The notes below the pieces were generated by a model, which saw only the letters and a program-made list of their open reading frames with translations, ran no database searches and was not told the origin of the DNA. 64,000 bases of DNA from Hemicordylus capensis (lineage: Eukaryota; Chordata; Lepidosauria; Squamata; Cordylidae): the NCBI RefSeq assembly GCF_027244095.1, contig NC_069659.1:354802750-354866749 (forward strand). Reading direction: 5' to 3'. Positions 10,927 to 22,929 of this stretch are shown here, piece by piece. A program made the position numbers and the translations under genes. The first letter of the stretch is position 1; every line of letters starts with the position of its first letter.

Positions 10927-12044
10927 GAATCATGCACTCTGGATGCACTTGATTAGCTGCTTTCCACCTGTGGCATGCTTGCAGTCAGGACCATAGGCCA
11001 CACTACCCTCACTGCTTTGCCACGCCCCCTCCATGTTGTACACCCCGCCTGCCAAATTGGTTGGCCACACCCCCTACACATTCTCAGGCATATCCCTCTT
11101 TCAATCAGGGAAATCTTGGAGGGGATGCCACTGATTTCAGCGGGACTGACTTCCCAGTATGCATGCTTGGGATTGTAAGCCTTAGCTGCACTCTGGGTCT
11201 CCAGTGCAGAGCGACCCCTCCCTCAAGGGTGGCTGCTGGGACAGCTGCTCGGCCTTCTGGCTGGCACACAGTTCTGCCTCTGGGAGGCTTTGCACTCCTG
11301 CAGATCTTTTCACACAGTCACATGTGCTCTGTGGCAAGGCTGGGCCCATGGTCAATGGGAAGCTACTGGTGGATCTCCATGGATGCATTGGTGGACTGGC
11401 AAGGGCCCGGCAAGGCTGAGGACCCCCCAGCATTCCAGCCGGCATCCAGACGAACGTTGCACTGGAACAGCAAACGAGAAAGTCACGCAGCTGAGCTGTG
11501 CGACGTCACAGAGAGATGCCTTTGCCAGGAGATGCAGTGGAGGCCACCCGCTTGGATGGCTTTAAGTGGGGCTGAGACCAATCCATGGAGGACAGGTCTA
11601 TCCCTGGTAGCTAGTCCGGATGGCTATAGGGCAGGCCACCTCTGCAGGGAATTGGCTCCATCCTCATAGCCTCCATTTGGACCCTGAAGTGCTTCTACTC
11701 CACAGCAAAGTATGTCTTGCAAGCCTGACGTCTGTCTGTGCTTGCTACTCAGTGGCATCCACTTTCATTTTTCACCCCACCCCACCAACAGGCCATGAGA
11801 CCAGCCTGCGGAACCAGAGAGGGTGGGGAGCCAGGTACAAAGAGGCGTGCCGCTTCAAAGCACGGCTTGCCTTGGACTGCCTGATGCTCTCTGCCTGTTC
11901 TGTTTGTGGGCTGCATGTTTGGGTTTAATTATAACAACTGGCACGGCCCGAGTCTCCTGGAGAGATAACATGATCAAGGACGGCACCAGATGCAGCATAT
12001 CTGGCTGGGATTCAACGGGTCAGTGACAGCTGAGCTAACACAGA
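10927..12044. other. No gene recognised; small CR1-like scrap
   Basis: A 202-codon open frame covers 11061-11669. Its only familiar part is a short CR1 3'-end likeness near 11545-11640 (GGATGGCTTTAA and GACAGGTCTATC), so the frame is not taken as a gene. Confidence 0.45.
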
Positions 12045-12350
12045 CTGGGCACTTTCCCGATTAACCCTTACCACAGAGTCCCTACGGATCTGCAAAATGT
12101 GCTTCCGTACTTCCTGTGTTGTGACACCACAGTCCCTGCGCTGACAGCAAGGGGCCATTCACACTTCCGATGCCTTCTTTCGGGTTTCATCTTTGAGTTA
12201 TAGTGCTACAGCATTGCAAGTCCATTGCAGAAACACAGCTGTATTTTCCCATTGTCGGAGTTTGAGATTCTGGGGATCGTTTTCAATACAATCCTGCCAA
12301 GCCAAAACATTTTATTGCTGTTCTAGGGTGTCATCTGGAAAGGGCCCTGG
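12045..12350. mobile_element. TIR transposon (GGTGCTTTCCAGA family), degraded
   Basis: It shares CCTGTGTTGTGACACCAC and CCATTCACACTTCCGATGCC with the 10603 copy and ends GTGTCATCTGGAAAGGGCCC. The left end is diverged. Confidence 0.65.
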
Positions 12351-13489
12351 TGCCGCCTCAGTGAAGAGTTGAGTCTCTTTCTAGGGCATAGACCCGAACC
12401 TGCCTTTTATATCAGGGCTCACCCCGCCTGGAACATTTGCTGGAACTGCAGGTCTCTTCCAGATGATGATTTCCCCCAGCTTCAGTGCAAATTCCAGCAG
12501 GAGACATTGTGATGAAGATGACCGTGCCTCTGAGCATGAGCAGGTTGCCTTTTTGCAGCACATGATAGCAGTGACTGGCCCTTCCATGCAGGGTAGCAGG
12601 TTAGTGAGGAGGGCCTGTGGAGCTCAGCAGTAAGACACATGCCTCCACATTGTGGAGGTAGCCACAATGTCCCCAGTTCAGTGCTGGCCATCCCTCCCCA
12701 GAATGGTCCTAGTCAGTGGGGCTGAGTAAGACCCATAACCAAGACCCTAGGGAGGTGCTGTCACTGGAGAAAGCAGAGGGGATGCCGACAGTCTGTCCCG
12801 GGGGTGGGGGTGGTGTCCTTTCATTAGGCGATGCGAGGCAGTCACCTCAGGTGGTGGATTATTGAGGCATCAGCAGCAGGGTGAGAGGGTGCCCACCACC
12901 ACCACCACCACCACCACCACCATCAGAGCAGCTCTTTGGCACTGATCTGACTCTTGCGAACTTTGCGAGCCACACCTCTCCTCATGCTCTTTGCAAAGCC
13001 CACAGTCTCCCTTGCATTTCTTATAAGACTGTGGGCTCTCTTTGGACAGGGAGCCAGATTCCTTTTATAATGCAAGCCAGGGGTTCTCAAATGTGAGTCC
13101 CCAGCAGTGTTCCCTCTAACAAGCGACATGGCCGGGTGGGGGAAGCGCAGTGCTTCTTCTCATCGCATGCGCTGCACTCCAACTGCAGGACACCAGCGCC
13201 CGACGGAAAAGGCGATGGCAGCAGGGCACACCCCAAACCAGGAAGATCCTGGTGAGGCCCCCTGGCCCTCTGGACCTGGGGGCATTTGTCCCCCCTTGCC
13301 CAATGGACCCTACGCCCCTGGTCCCAAGTGAGGGGTACAAGGGAGCACTTGTTGGAGTCCCAGGTAAAAAACTCAAGGGAGCCCACTGGATCCTGTAACT
13401 GGGGATCCTTAGACCCATACCCTGTGGGCGAATTCCATTTGCCCTTTCCTCCTGATTAGAAATGCCAGCATGGAATGCATTGAGGTTCC
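12351..13489. other. No gene recognised; (CAC)n at 12896-12922
   Basis: Only a nine-unit CAC tract stands out. Several frames are open because the region is GC-rich, but none has recognisable protein features. Confidence 0.45.
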
Positions 13490-13717
13490 ACAAGGATAGC
13501 GCCACAAGGCCCTCTCCACCCCCAGCACAGGACCCCTCCAGTGACTGTTGCTGGTGTCTATCTTAAGTTTCTTTTTAGATTGTGAGCCCTTTGGGGACAG
13601 GGGTCCATCTTATTTATTTATTATTTCTCTGTGTAAACTGCCCTGAGCCATTTTTGGAAGGGCGGTATAGAAATCGAATGAATGAATGAATGAATGAATG
13701 AATGAATGAATGAATGG
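13490..13717 (+). mobile_element. Short retroposon (GATTGTGAGCCC family) with (GAAT)n tail
   Basis: It has CCAGTGACTGTTGCTGGTG, TTTTTAGATTGTGAGCCC and GGAAGGGCGGTATAGAAATC, then ten GAAT units at 13676-13717. Confidence 0.75.
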
Positions 13718-14345
13718 AGGCTGATCTTTCTTCCTGAGTGTATCAGTGTGGGAATTGACTAGATATGCCAAGGCTTTTTGTCATGAAACCAGAGTATATT
13801 GATGGGAGGAAGGGGATCTGCATAAATGGAGAAGTCTGGCAATTTCATCTGTACTTCTGGTGGGTGCATCTCTTAGGTTCCTTGCTTGCTCAAGGGCGTG
13901 AAGGGCGGGGAGGCAGGATTTGCCAGGCTTATCTGTCTCTTCCTGCTGCACTGCTATCTTTTTGTGTGAGGAGGGGAAAAGCCAGGGCGGTTCGTCCGGA
14001 GTGTAGGGTGGCCTTGACAGAGAGTTAACTTGCTTTGAGTCACTTCTGGGCTCTACTTAGGCGGGGTTCCCACATAGGGAAGGTGTGCATCTGCTCCCCA
14101 TTCCAATTCACTCTGTGGTAGCCAAATCTAGGGGTGACTAGCCCATTGCCACTAAGTGACTTGTCCCCATGTTTACAGATGGAGGGCTCATGGTTGCTGT
14201 GAGGCTCCTGAGCATATACAGAGAGTCTCCACGCTCCTTTATGTTCTTAAGATCATTTTGAGACCTCTGGACTTCTAGAAAGGATGGAGGACTATAGGCA
14301 GAGCTTGGTACAGCAGACACTTTAAGCTGATCTGAGTAACTATTT
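13718..14345. other. No feature recognised
   Basis: No coding or repeat family could be named. From 14345 to about 14480 there is an AT-rich LINE-type 3' tail in minus orientation (TTTATATACTTCTCGACTCC). Confidence 0.4.
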
Positions 14346-14577
14346 CCTCTAATTCTTATTTATTTATTTTTAATTTATTTGTTTATTTATTTAATTTATA
14401 TACTTCTCGACTCCAAAGGCTCTAGTCAGTTCACAAAAACAAACGCAAGAAAAACAAAATAAAACAAACTATTAAAAAGGGTAATTTAAAATTTTAAAAC
14501 ATTCAGTGGTTACTAAAAGCCTGGCTGAAAAAATGTGTCTTAACACATGTCATTCATGTTTGCATAATCAGCATGAA

Positions 14578-14850
14578 GTTTTTCACACGGGGCTTTTAAA
14601 GCCCTTTAACTTGCATCTCCTCCGGAATGGAGGGGGTGCTCCCACTTACCGGCCAAAATTACTCCGAAGTCCCTGCAAGTTATCTGGGAGCACTTCACAC
14701 GCAATTTGGGTCCTTCACTGCGAGTTAGCGTGCAGCCCAATTTATATCTGGAGGGGGGGAAAACCCACTTTTTGCACTGGGGTTTTGGGATAACTTTGAG
14801 TTCGCAGTAAAGCCTCCCAGAAAACTCCGTGGTAAAGCCTCTGTGTGGAG
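14578..14850. mobile_element. hAT-like non-autonomous transposon
   Basis: It has repeated motifs TTCACACGGGGC, CTCCGAAGTCCCTGCAAG and GAGCACTTCACACGC, and an inverted relation between TTTTAAAGCCC and GGTAAAGCC. The same motif set is inverted at 29505-29720. Ends are approximate. Confidence 0.45.
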
Positions 14851-15299
14851 AACTCCCATGAATGGAAACCAAAGCAAAAGGCTGATTTGTCACGTGTGGT
14901 GGTCAGAGCTGCCTGCAGGATGAGTGTGGAGAGACATACTGCCACCTAGAGGCAGAGTTAAACATGACAACGACACTTTTCAGGTTGCAAAGCAGGTAAG
15001 CCTGAGCTACACCAGTAAGAAATGGGGAAATTGTTTGCAAAATTTGTCTAGTGATATCACCACCACCCCACCAAGAGATCTGTGCCCCCTGCCCTGATTT
15101 AAGAGAATGGGATCAAGTGAGACCTTCATGGAGAAAAGCATTTGTCCATTAAAAACCAACATGCACTACAACTCTGTTGGTGTGTCACAAGTGGGTTGTC
15201 ACAATCCACGTTGCTGTTTTGCATATGAAGCAATACGATGGTTCACTATTGAGAAAAAACGTCACCTGTTAATTTCTGCCTGTGTTCCACAGCTGCTAA

Positions 15300-15500
15300 A
15301 AATATAGCAATAGCAATAGCACTTAGATTTATATACCGCTCTATAGCTGGAAGCTCTCTAAGCAGTTTACAATGATTTAGCATATTGCCCCCAACATTCT
15401 GGGTACTCATTTTACTGACCTCGGAAGGATGGAAGGCTGAGTCAGCCTTGACCTCATATTGACCTGAGTCAATATGAAGCTGTAATCCATGTGACCAACT
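15300..15500 (-). mobile_element. LINE-type 3' end repeat
   Basis: ATTTATATACCGCTCTATAG, then AGCAGTTTACAATG and ACCTCGGAAGGATGG. This is the inverted 3' part of a retroposon whose family is not determined. The flank 14850-15300 holds nothing recognised. Confidence 0.5.
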
Positions 15501-15659
15501 GCACGGTGAGAAGACATTCATAAGCATTGGGTTAAAACACAGTTGAATTTGAGCAGTGAAACCTGATGCCAATTCCAGGTTCAGCTCAGGAATGTGGAAG
15601 AAGAAGAGCAGTGCTGTCACACAACCACATGCATGATGGGAATTAGCCTCCATTATTGT

Positions 15660-16527
15660 GAAGCAAGAGCATGGGATCTGAGCTGTCGGTGAATGATCAG
15701 GAGAGACATCTTGGGGTTGTGGTGGACAGCTCATTGAAAGTGTTGCCTCAGTGTGCGGCAGCTGTGAAAAAAACTAATTCCATGCTAGGAATCATTAGGA
15801 GGGAGGCTGAAAATAAAAATGCTAATATTATCATGCGCTTATACAAATCTTATGGTGTGGCCACATCTGGAGTACTGTGTACAGCTTTGGTCTCTGTATC
15901 TTAAGAAGGATATTGTAGAACTGGAAAAGGTGCAGAAGAGGGCAACCAAGATGATCAGGGGCCTGGAGCACCTTCCTTATGAGGCTAGGCTACAGCATCA
16001 GGGGCTCTTTACCTTGGAAAAGAGACAATTAAGGGGAGACATGATCAAAGCGTATAAAATTATGTATGGAGTGGAGAGGGTGGACAGAGAGAAATTTTTC
16101 TCCCTCTCTCACAACACTAGAACCAGGGGTCACCCCATGAAACTGAAGGTGGGGAAATTTAGGACCGACAAGAGGAAGTACTTTTTCACACTGCACATAA
16201 TTAATCTATGGAATTCCTTGCCATGGGATGTGGTGATGGCCACCAGCTTGGATGGCTTTAAAAGGGGCTTAGACAGATTCATGGAAGACAGGTCTATCAA
16301 TGGCTACTAGTTTGGTGGCTGTGGGCTACCTCCAGCCTCAGTGGCATGATGCCTCTCAATCCCATTTGCAGGGGAGCAACAGCAGAAGAGACAGGGCATG
16401 CACATACCTCTTGCCTGTGGGCTCCTCAGAGGCATCTGGTGGGCCACTGTGTGAAACAGGATGCTGGACTAGATGGGCCTTGGGCCTGATCCAGCAGGGC
16501 TGTTCTTATGTTCATCACGTTCATAGC
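15660..16527 (+). mobile_element. CR1-type LINE, 3' end
   Basis: It encodes the C-terminal part of the CR1 reverse transcriptase in two frames. The first (15671-15904) has HLGVVVDSSL. The second (15819-16310) has LEKVQKRATKMIRGLEHLPY, QLRGDMIKAYKIM and INLWNSLPWDVVMA. One frameshift lies near 15880. The 3' untranslated end includes GATGCTGGACTAGATGGGCC and stops at GGCTGTTCTTATGTTC, the usual CR1 end. It is a 5'-truncated insertion. Confidence 0.9.
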
Positions 16528-18284
16528 ATCTGCCAGACCTGCCATTCACCAATCCCCTAATCCTCCTGTCTAACACAGGAGAATTTGACACTTTGCACTC
16601 TTTTAAAATTGTTTGTTGCCTTTGTTAAGGGTCAGCTATTTCCCACTCACTTGCTGGACCATCCTTCACCGAGATATGTCAGACTTTAGAACGTGTTAGG
16701 AGTCAGAAATATCTTTTGCTCACCTTGGTCCCTGTGGATTAATAAAGTAATCTTTTCGAGAGAACAATGCCTTTTGTGCTTGTGGCTCAGAGACTCTGGA
16801 GGTGCCACTCCCGCTTGGCTGAGCTCCTTAAAGGGGAACTGAACGGCACTAAACCCGGCTCCTGCTCTGTGGGGTCAGGCTGAGGTGGGATCCTCCAAAG
16901 GATGGTTCAAACCCACTCTTGAATTCTCTCTGGAAGCAGAGAGTGGTGGGAGCAGGGGTGAGGGAGTGAAACCACCCAGACTCCAGGGTGTTCCTTTCCA
17001 CGTGCCTTTGGGCATGCATGAGTGCTGTTCCTTTCTCAGTAAGAGCTTCCAGGCAATTCAAAGGAGTCAAACCAGTTGCATTCTCCAGTGGGGAGGAAGT
17101 GAAGATTGCAGGGCCATAAACCAATAAAGGCCTTTTCTTTGAGAGCTTGACTGTTTGCGCTCTCCCTGCCTCAATTTCTTTCAAGCCTCACTGAAACGAC
17201 CGAGAGCACCAAGGCATCCTTGCCCAGCAACTGCTCATTCCAGGGCCGCTTGTGCAAGAGGGCTTCCGAGGTGCTTCCTAGCCTGCGCGGGGGGAAGTGG
17301 GGCAAATTCCGACAGCTAGCCCTAACCTTGTGAAGCCCATTAGAGTTAACAGCTTCGGATTTTGCACCACTTCCTCCCTTGCTGAGGCTTTGAGGGCAGA
17401 GAGAGGGAGGAGGAGAGGAGGCAGCAACCCCCGCCCTGGATCTGCTCACAGGGCACTTCCCTGAGGGAGAAGAGGGGTGTGTGTGACTGACGGCTTTCCC
17501 TCCCCTCCCAGTGAATTTGCGCAAGGGCAGAAAGAAAAACTAGCAATTGACAACACACACAAACACACACACCCGCAGGAGCCACACGTTTACAGAGTGC
17601 AATCCTATGCACTCTTACCTAGGAGGAAGCCCACTGAACTAAATCATTTACTTCTGAGTAATCCCAGAAAACCTGCAAACTGTTCTCAAAACTCAGGAAA
17701 CCAGCTACTATTTCATGAGTGTTAAGCCTGAAATGTTGTCAAGATAAGATCTGAAACGGGCTGTGGCTATGCAAACGGCACCCTGTTTTTCCCTATATGT
17801 AGTGAAGCAATTTCAAGGTGCTATCTGGGGTCCAGGTGCCCCGTCGTACCACAAGGTGCCCCGTGGATCCAGATCCACTCTCTCAGCCCAAATCCACCCT
17901 TGTCTGAGAGCAGAAGTGAACTTGCCTCCTCCTTCACTTTTTGCCCTCTGTATAAGACAACATCATGCTTTGTTTTAATTCTCAGATACACCATCCCTTC
18001 TTGACTGCGTGTCACCACAGAAGAGTGCCAGAACTGAACACCCTGACGTCTCTCGCAGGCAGGCTTGTGTTGCAGACTCTTGTGTCACTCCAAAGGCTGC
18101 ATCCCTTTTACCGATCCGTAAGCCAGTCTCACCTTAGCTCTCCGGTTCAATGCAACACACCAAACCCGGCCTGAGGCAAGAACTGCACACGGAAGGGAAA
18201 CCCTGACTTTAGAAATGTGTTTATCCAGTTTTCCCATTACAAAATCACGGCCGCTGGGATGAAGGGGGGCCTCCGAGATCCCCT
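16528..18284. other. No gene recognised
   Basis: Mixed unique sequence. Open frames near 16849-17184 and 17346-17612 (minus) have no family features and no good flanking splice sites. Confidence 0.4.
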
Positions 18285-18415
18285 TCAGATATCGGAGACG
18301 GAGAGGAGTGTGGCGGTGGGTGACGCAAGGGCTCGCCGGTTGATGTGGATCTCGCCTTTCCAGTGCGTGTTGAGGTCTTCATCCAGCAGCTCCAAGGAGT
18401 CCAGCATGTCTGGCA
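18285..18415 (-). CDS. Candidate terminal exon of an unidentified minus-strand gene
   Basis: A strong acceptor (pyrimidine-rich TTTCTCCCTGCTCCCAG) is followed by a 43-codon frame to a TGA at 18287-18285. The peptide begins PDMLDSLELLDEDLNTHWKG and ends ATLLSVSDI; it is acidic, then basic. It lies on the same strand as, and downstream of, ZDHHC19, so it could be that gene's last exon or the last exon of a further gene. The protein was not recognised, and no AATAAA was seen in the next 100 bases. Confidence 0.35.
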
Positions 18416-18518
18416 CTGGGAGCAGGGAGAAAGCAGGGCTGCTGATGGACCGGCACTGCCCAGAGTCCTGATATTGGCATTACCATGCACTTGTTTTATG
18501 CCAGCATTGTGTGCTATC

Positions 18519-18950
18519 GGGGTGTGTACAAAACTGGTTTTGCCGGTTCAGTTCAAATCTGAACCAGACTTGAACTGACCTGGCCCACTTTGGTTTGGGT
18601 TCCGGCCGAACTGGGTCTGGTCCACTTCGACTGCCAGACTGGCTCGAAACAGTTTGGAGAATCCGATGAGGATTCCCCTTTACCAGTAAAGGGGCAGTGG
18701 GGAGGGGAGTCAGTTAGTTCTTACAAGTACTATCACTGGCAGCAGCCACGGGTGTGTGTGTGTGTGTGTGTGGCTCCCCTCCACCCCCGCCAGCATCCCC
18801 CAGGGTAGCCTTCAGTTCAGGCCTCTGCGCATGTGTGGAGGCCATTTTAGTGACCTCCACACATGCGCAGAAGCCATTTTCATGCAACTGTTGAGCCAAG
18901 CCGTATCAAAGTGGAGCTTGGCTCAAACCGAGCCGGCTTGCACACCCCTG
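18519..18950. mobile_element. TIR transposon with AACCGG/GGTTCG motifs
   Basis: It starts GGGGTGTGTACAAAACTGG and ends CGGCTTGCACACCCC, with inverted GAACCAG/CTGGTTC-type motifs inside and a (GT)n run at 18752-18770. Relatives lie at 30785-31468, 36455-36725 and 37350-37913. Confidence 0.6.
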
Positions 18951-18974
18951 GCCTTTCAATTCCCTGCACATGTT

Positions 18975-19830
18975 AGAAAGGAGGTCAGGGCCCCCTGTTG
19001 AATTTGAAGATAATTGGTCAGTCCCCTGATTTTTGGTGAATTCTTGAATGTTTTGTAAAAAATGGCTTAAAATGGTGAAATCTGGCTTGTTTCAAGCCAA
19101 AACTTTACAGAAACCGCTGAAACCAAATAACCTCCTTGGACCATTATTTTACCAGCCCGTGGAGGAATCTGCACTTGGCCTTCATGAAAAAGGGTAACAC
19201 CGTGTCCCTTTTGCTCCCCTCCCTTATCTTTCTGGAAGTTACAGTTATGAAATCTGGCACACATGAAGTCCACATTGGTGGGACTCTGTGTTATTTTTTT
19301 CAAGGCTATGGATAACTCCTCTGATTTGGTTTTTTTTGGGGGGGGGGGGAGGATGAAACTAAAAATAGGAAAGGGGGCTAAAACCGGCTTGTTTTAAGCC
19401 AGACCTTTACAAAAAGTTCTGGATCTGATACCCTCCTCAGGACCATTAGAAAAAATTCCAAAAAGTCACCCAAAATCAGGAGGTTGACCCATAGCTTTGG
19501 GGGAAAAAATTACACAGAGTCCTGCCAATGTGTGCCAGATTTCATAACTATATGCCTATCCATTCCAGAAATATACAAGAATAGGGGTGAGGAGCATGCT
19601 GTTACACCTTTTCATGAAGGCAAAGGGCAGATTCCGCCACATGCTGGCAGAATGATGGTCCAAGGAGGTTCTTCAGTTTCAGTGGTTTCTGTAAAGTTCT
19701 GGCTTGAAACAAGCCAGATTTCACCATTTTTAGCCATTTTTACAAAGATTTCAAAAAATCACCAAAAAATCAGGGGATTGACCAATTCTATTCAAATCTA
19801 ATACAGGGGCCCCTGACCCCCTTCCCCCAA
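18975..19830. mobile_element. Large palindromic DNA transposon
   Basis: Two arms of about 350 bp (18975-19330 and 19470-19830) are inverted copies of each other. Left arm landmarks GGTGAAATCTGGCTTGTTTC, CTCCTTGGACCAT and ACCGTGTCCC have complements GAAACAAGCCAGATTTCACC, ATGGTCCAAGGAG and a diverged partner. The loop of about 140 bp repeats a third partial copy. No transposase is encoded. The flank to 20050 (ending GAACGTGCACAGCC) may belong to it or to a neighbouring TIR element. Confidence 0.75.
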
Positions 19831-20050
19831 GTAAGTTTCAAGCAAGTTTCAAGGCTCTAGGTCTAAGTGGTGATTTTTAAATTTTTCCCATTGACTACTA
19901 TGGGGGGAAATCTGAATTTAGTTTGGAATTCGGATACGAATTCAGAATCTGATCTGATATTCAATACCTCCAGAGCCCGTAGAATCCAAACCCAATATTT
20001 TCAAATTTGAATCGGGTCGAATCCGAATTTTCTGAACGTGCACAGCCTTA

Positions 20051-20650
20051 ATAAATATGTTTAGGCCTGCAGCTTCAGCCCCTGCACTACACTAGCTCTC
20101 TGAATTTTCCACTGTGACACTCTGCGAAGATTCACAGCAGAAAAGGTGGCTGCCATTTCAATAGCTCCAGATAATTCAAAGAAGTGAGCCAAGCCACAAC
20201 TGCAGGAGAAAACATTGACCATTCACTCCCCTCTGGGAGTTTCTCATACGGAATATTCCCAAATTATGGCAATCCATGGGCTCTTCCAGAGGGCGATTTA
20301 TTCCAACTTCAGTGCAAATTCTGATGGGAGACGACGCAGTGAGCCCCACAACCTATGTTCACTATGTCACTAAATTCTTAGTGCCATCTGGTGGCCAATC
20401 TATGAAAAAGTGGTTCTTTTTCAACACTACTTTTATTGTAGCTTGAAAAAGACCTGGCTTTCTCAAGGATTGTCAACAGATAGTGTGAAGAACCTATGTG
20501 ACATACCTGAATGTTTTGTGAAGGACTCATTACATCTCCCAGCAGAATTTGTGTTGAAGCTGGAATAAACCCCGGTCTAGAAGAGCCCTAGAGTCCTCTT
20601 TTAATGAGACCTCTCATTCTCATTCTCATTCTCCCTCCCTTCACGTTAGA
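20051..20650. other. No gene recognised
   Basis: Some likeness to hAT-type debris (GACTTCAGTGCAAATTC near 20280-20340). No definite ends. Confidence 0.35.
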
Positions 20651-20820
20651 TTTTAGAGCACTTATCCACCTAACTCATGCTGCCTGGCTTCATTCTGGGT
20701 CCAATTGAAAGTCCTAAGCGGCTTAGGGCCAGGATGTCTAAAACAAGGGTTCCCAACCTTGGGTCCCCAGAAATTACCAGACTACAACTCCCATCATTCC
20801 CTGCCACAATGGCCTGGTCT
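20651..20820 (+). mobile_element. L2 scrap followed by a palindromic MITE arm
   Basis: 20695-20745 resembles an L2 C-terminal segment (FQLKVLSGLGPGCLK-like). It is followed by GGGTTCCCAACCTTGGGTCC and GACTACAACTCCCATCATTC, the left arm of the window's common palindromic MITE. Confidence 0.5.
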
Positions 20821-20999
20821 AAAGGACAATCTCCTCTCGTCTGCCTGTCCCTTGAGAACCACGGAGGCCTCTCCATTGCATCCTGACCGTATTTGGGATA
20901 TGGTTGGCCAAGATGCATTAAGTGGCCTTTTCTGATACTGCATTGAGGTTCCTAGGAAGGTTTATCTCTTCCCCAATCCCCAGTTTTTCACCCACATGG

Positions 21000-21220
21000 G
21001 AAGCCTTTCCTCTTCTGGTAAGTATTTCACCTGTCAGCCTGATATTTTTAAAATGTCAGCTCTCTGGTTTTGATTTCTGTTTATCTGTAGTCTCCTTCTA
21101 AATGGTTTTTTAACTGTTGGGTTGATGTTTTTTTTTAATGGATGTTGTAAGCTGCTTTGAGCACTGTTTTTCAGACAGAAAGACAGGGTGTGTAGCATTT
21201 AAATTAAATAAACTTAATAC
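21000..21220 (+). mobile_element. LINE-type AT-rich 3' tail
   Basis: TTTTAACTGTTGGG..TGTTGTAAGCTGCTTTGAGC, then a simple tail, as in L2/CR1-like 3' ends. Confidence 0.45.
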
Positions 21221-21309
21221 AAATGGACTTACTTGGGATTTCCATGCTTCTGGCATTGGAGTTCAGCTGCCAGATGGTTTTTGTCTTGCTAACCTGCAGG
21301 AAAAAGCAT

Positions 21310-21548
21310 TGGGCCCTTGAGTGGAGCAGTGGAGAAATGCTTGACTAACAAGCAGAAGGTCGCTGGTTTGAATCCCCGCTGGGACTATATTGGGCAGCAG
21401 CAATATATAGGAAGATGCTGAAAGGCATCATCTCACACTGCGTGGGAGGAGGCAATGATAAACCCCTCCTGCATTCTACCAGAGACAACCACAGGGCTCT
21501 GTGGGCGCCAGGAGTCGACACTGACTCGACGGCACACTTTACCATATA
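21310..21548 (+). mobile_element. Sauria SINE
   Basis: The tRNA-like head is GTGGAGCAGTGGAGAAATGC with B box GGTTTGAATCCC. The body has GGCAGCAGCAATATATAGG and GAGGAGGCAATGATAAACC. The 3' end is GCGCCAGGAGTCGACACTGA then CTCGACGGCACACTTTACC, the BovB-linked tail of squamate Sauria SINEs. It is full length. Confidence 0.85.
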
Positions 21549-22449
21549 CCTTGCCCAAGAAGAAGTGGCAGCATACACTTGGCAGCCCCTCCAATGCAAG
21601 CTGATCTTGCAGTGGACTCCCTCAATTTGTAACAACCACTAGAGAAGGAGTAACAAGCCTGCTGCAGTGCTTATTTCCAGCCTTGGTGCCAAGATCTTTT
21701 AACTGGAAATGCCGGGGAGAGACCCTGAGACCCTGGGACCTTCTGCATGCAAAACAGACACGCTACCAGCGGAGCTGCCAGTGAAACACAGCTGCTGTCT
21801 CTCAGTTTCAGTGGCTCCCTTGTTCCCCTTGCATCTTGCTTTCTCCCCTTGCTCTGTGTTTTGTTTGCCTTTTCTCTCTCCCCCTTCTACATGATTGTTT
21901 TCCTTTGCTATTTAGTTTGAAGCAGGGACCTGTCTTTTGCACATGTTGCTCTATAAAGCATCATGTGCACAGATGGTGTTACATAGATCAGTGGTTCTCA
22001 AACTTCTTTCTTTGAAACCCAGTTGAAGCGTATTGTTCAGTACCCCCACAACCCAAAATAACAGTTTATTCTCATAAGGATTTTTGTAAAATCCTAGTAC
22101 GGGAAATTATGCTACTTGAATATTTAACTAATGCATTTAAGAGATCAAGAAAATTTTTAATTAGCAAGGATCTCAGAGCTTAGTGTCCCATGACCTAGTA
22201 CTGGGTTGTAACCTGTACTTTGAAAACTGCTGATAGAGTGATGATAATATCTTTGAGTCTTTGAAAATTTGAAACTGAGTCATTTCCCCACTATCCAGTC
22301 TTGCCCAACCATTCTTTTCTGAACTTTATGGGTATCCCCCGAAAGTCTTCTTTCTAAGCTAAGCAGCTCCAGTGTTTAAAGCTATTCTTCAAAAGTAAGT
22401 CCCAGGGAGTTATTGGAGACCTTGCTCAACTTCCTAGTGTAAGCTTATT
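21549..22449. other. No gene recognised
   Basis: Includes a B-box-like trace (CTTCTGCATGCAAAAC near 21735) that looks like a degraded tRNA-derived SINE, and otherwise featureless AT-rich sequence. Confidence 0.35.
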
Positions 22450-22672
22450 CTCTATACACTTATCAAGCAGGGTCCATGTGCAATTTTCACACTTCCACCT
22501 GCTGGCCAGCTCCTGCATTCACAGAAAAAACCCACCCTTCTTCATTACTACTTTGGTGGTGTCTAGGGAAAAGAGTGGTTTCTTCTCAGAATGTAAGAGC
22601 TGGCCAGCAAGTGGGTACTGTGAAAATCACGCAAGGACCCTGCTTGGTATGTGTACAGGCTTTCATGCTAAA
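22450..22672. mobile_element. Foldback MITE
   Basis: Left arm CAAGCAGGGTCCATGTGC then CTGCTGGCCAGCTC; right arm GAGCTGGCCAGCAAGTGGG then GCAAGGACCCTGCTTG. Arms are about 95 bp around a short spacer. Confidence 0.7.
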
Positions 22673-22929
22673 CGGTAGCACAAAAGCCTGAAGCAGCACA
22701 TGTACAGTGAGTGAGATCTCACTTGGCACTTGTGCAAAAGCTTTGAACATCCTGCAGTTTACTGCTGTCTGGAAAACTCCCCCTTTGGGCACCATCTCAA
22801 GTTCTGTTCACCTCCTTGGCAGCTGGTTCTGCTGACACACCCTGCCCAGGCCCCCTTCTATGCAGGAGGTTCCCCACGGCAGACAGGATGTGACGCCAGG
22901 CCTTGACCACCTTCTGCTCCCTGGGCATG

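Noticed and set aside
11061-11669. 202-codon open frame on the plus strand
   Set aside because: No domain, splice context or conservation signal. Its end overlaps a decayed CR1 3' segment.
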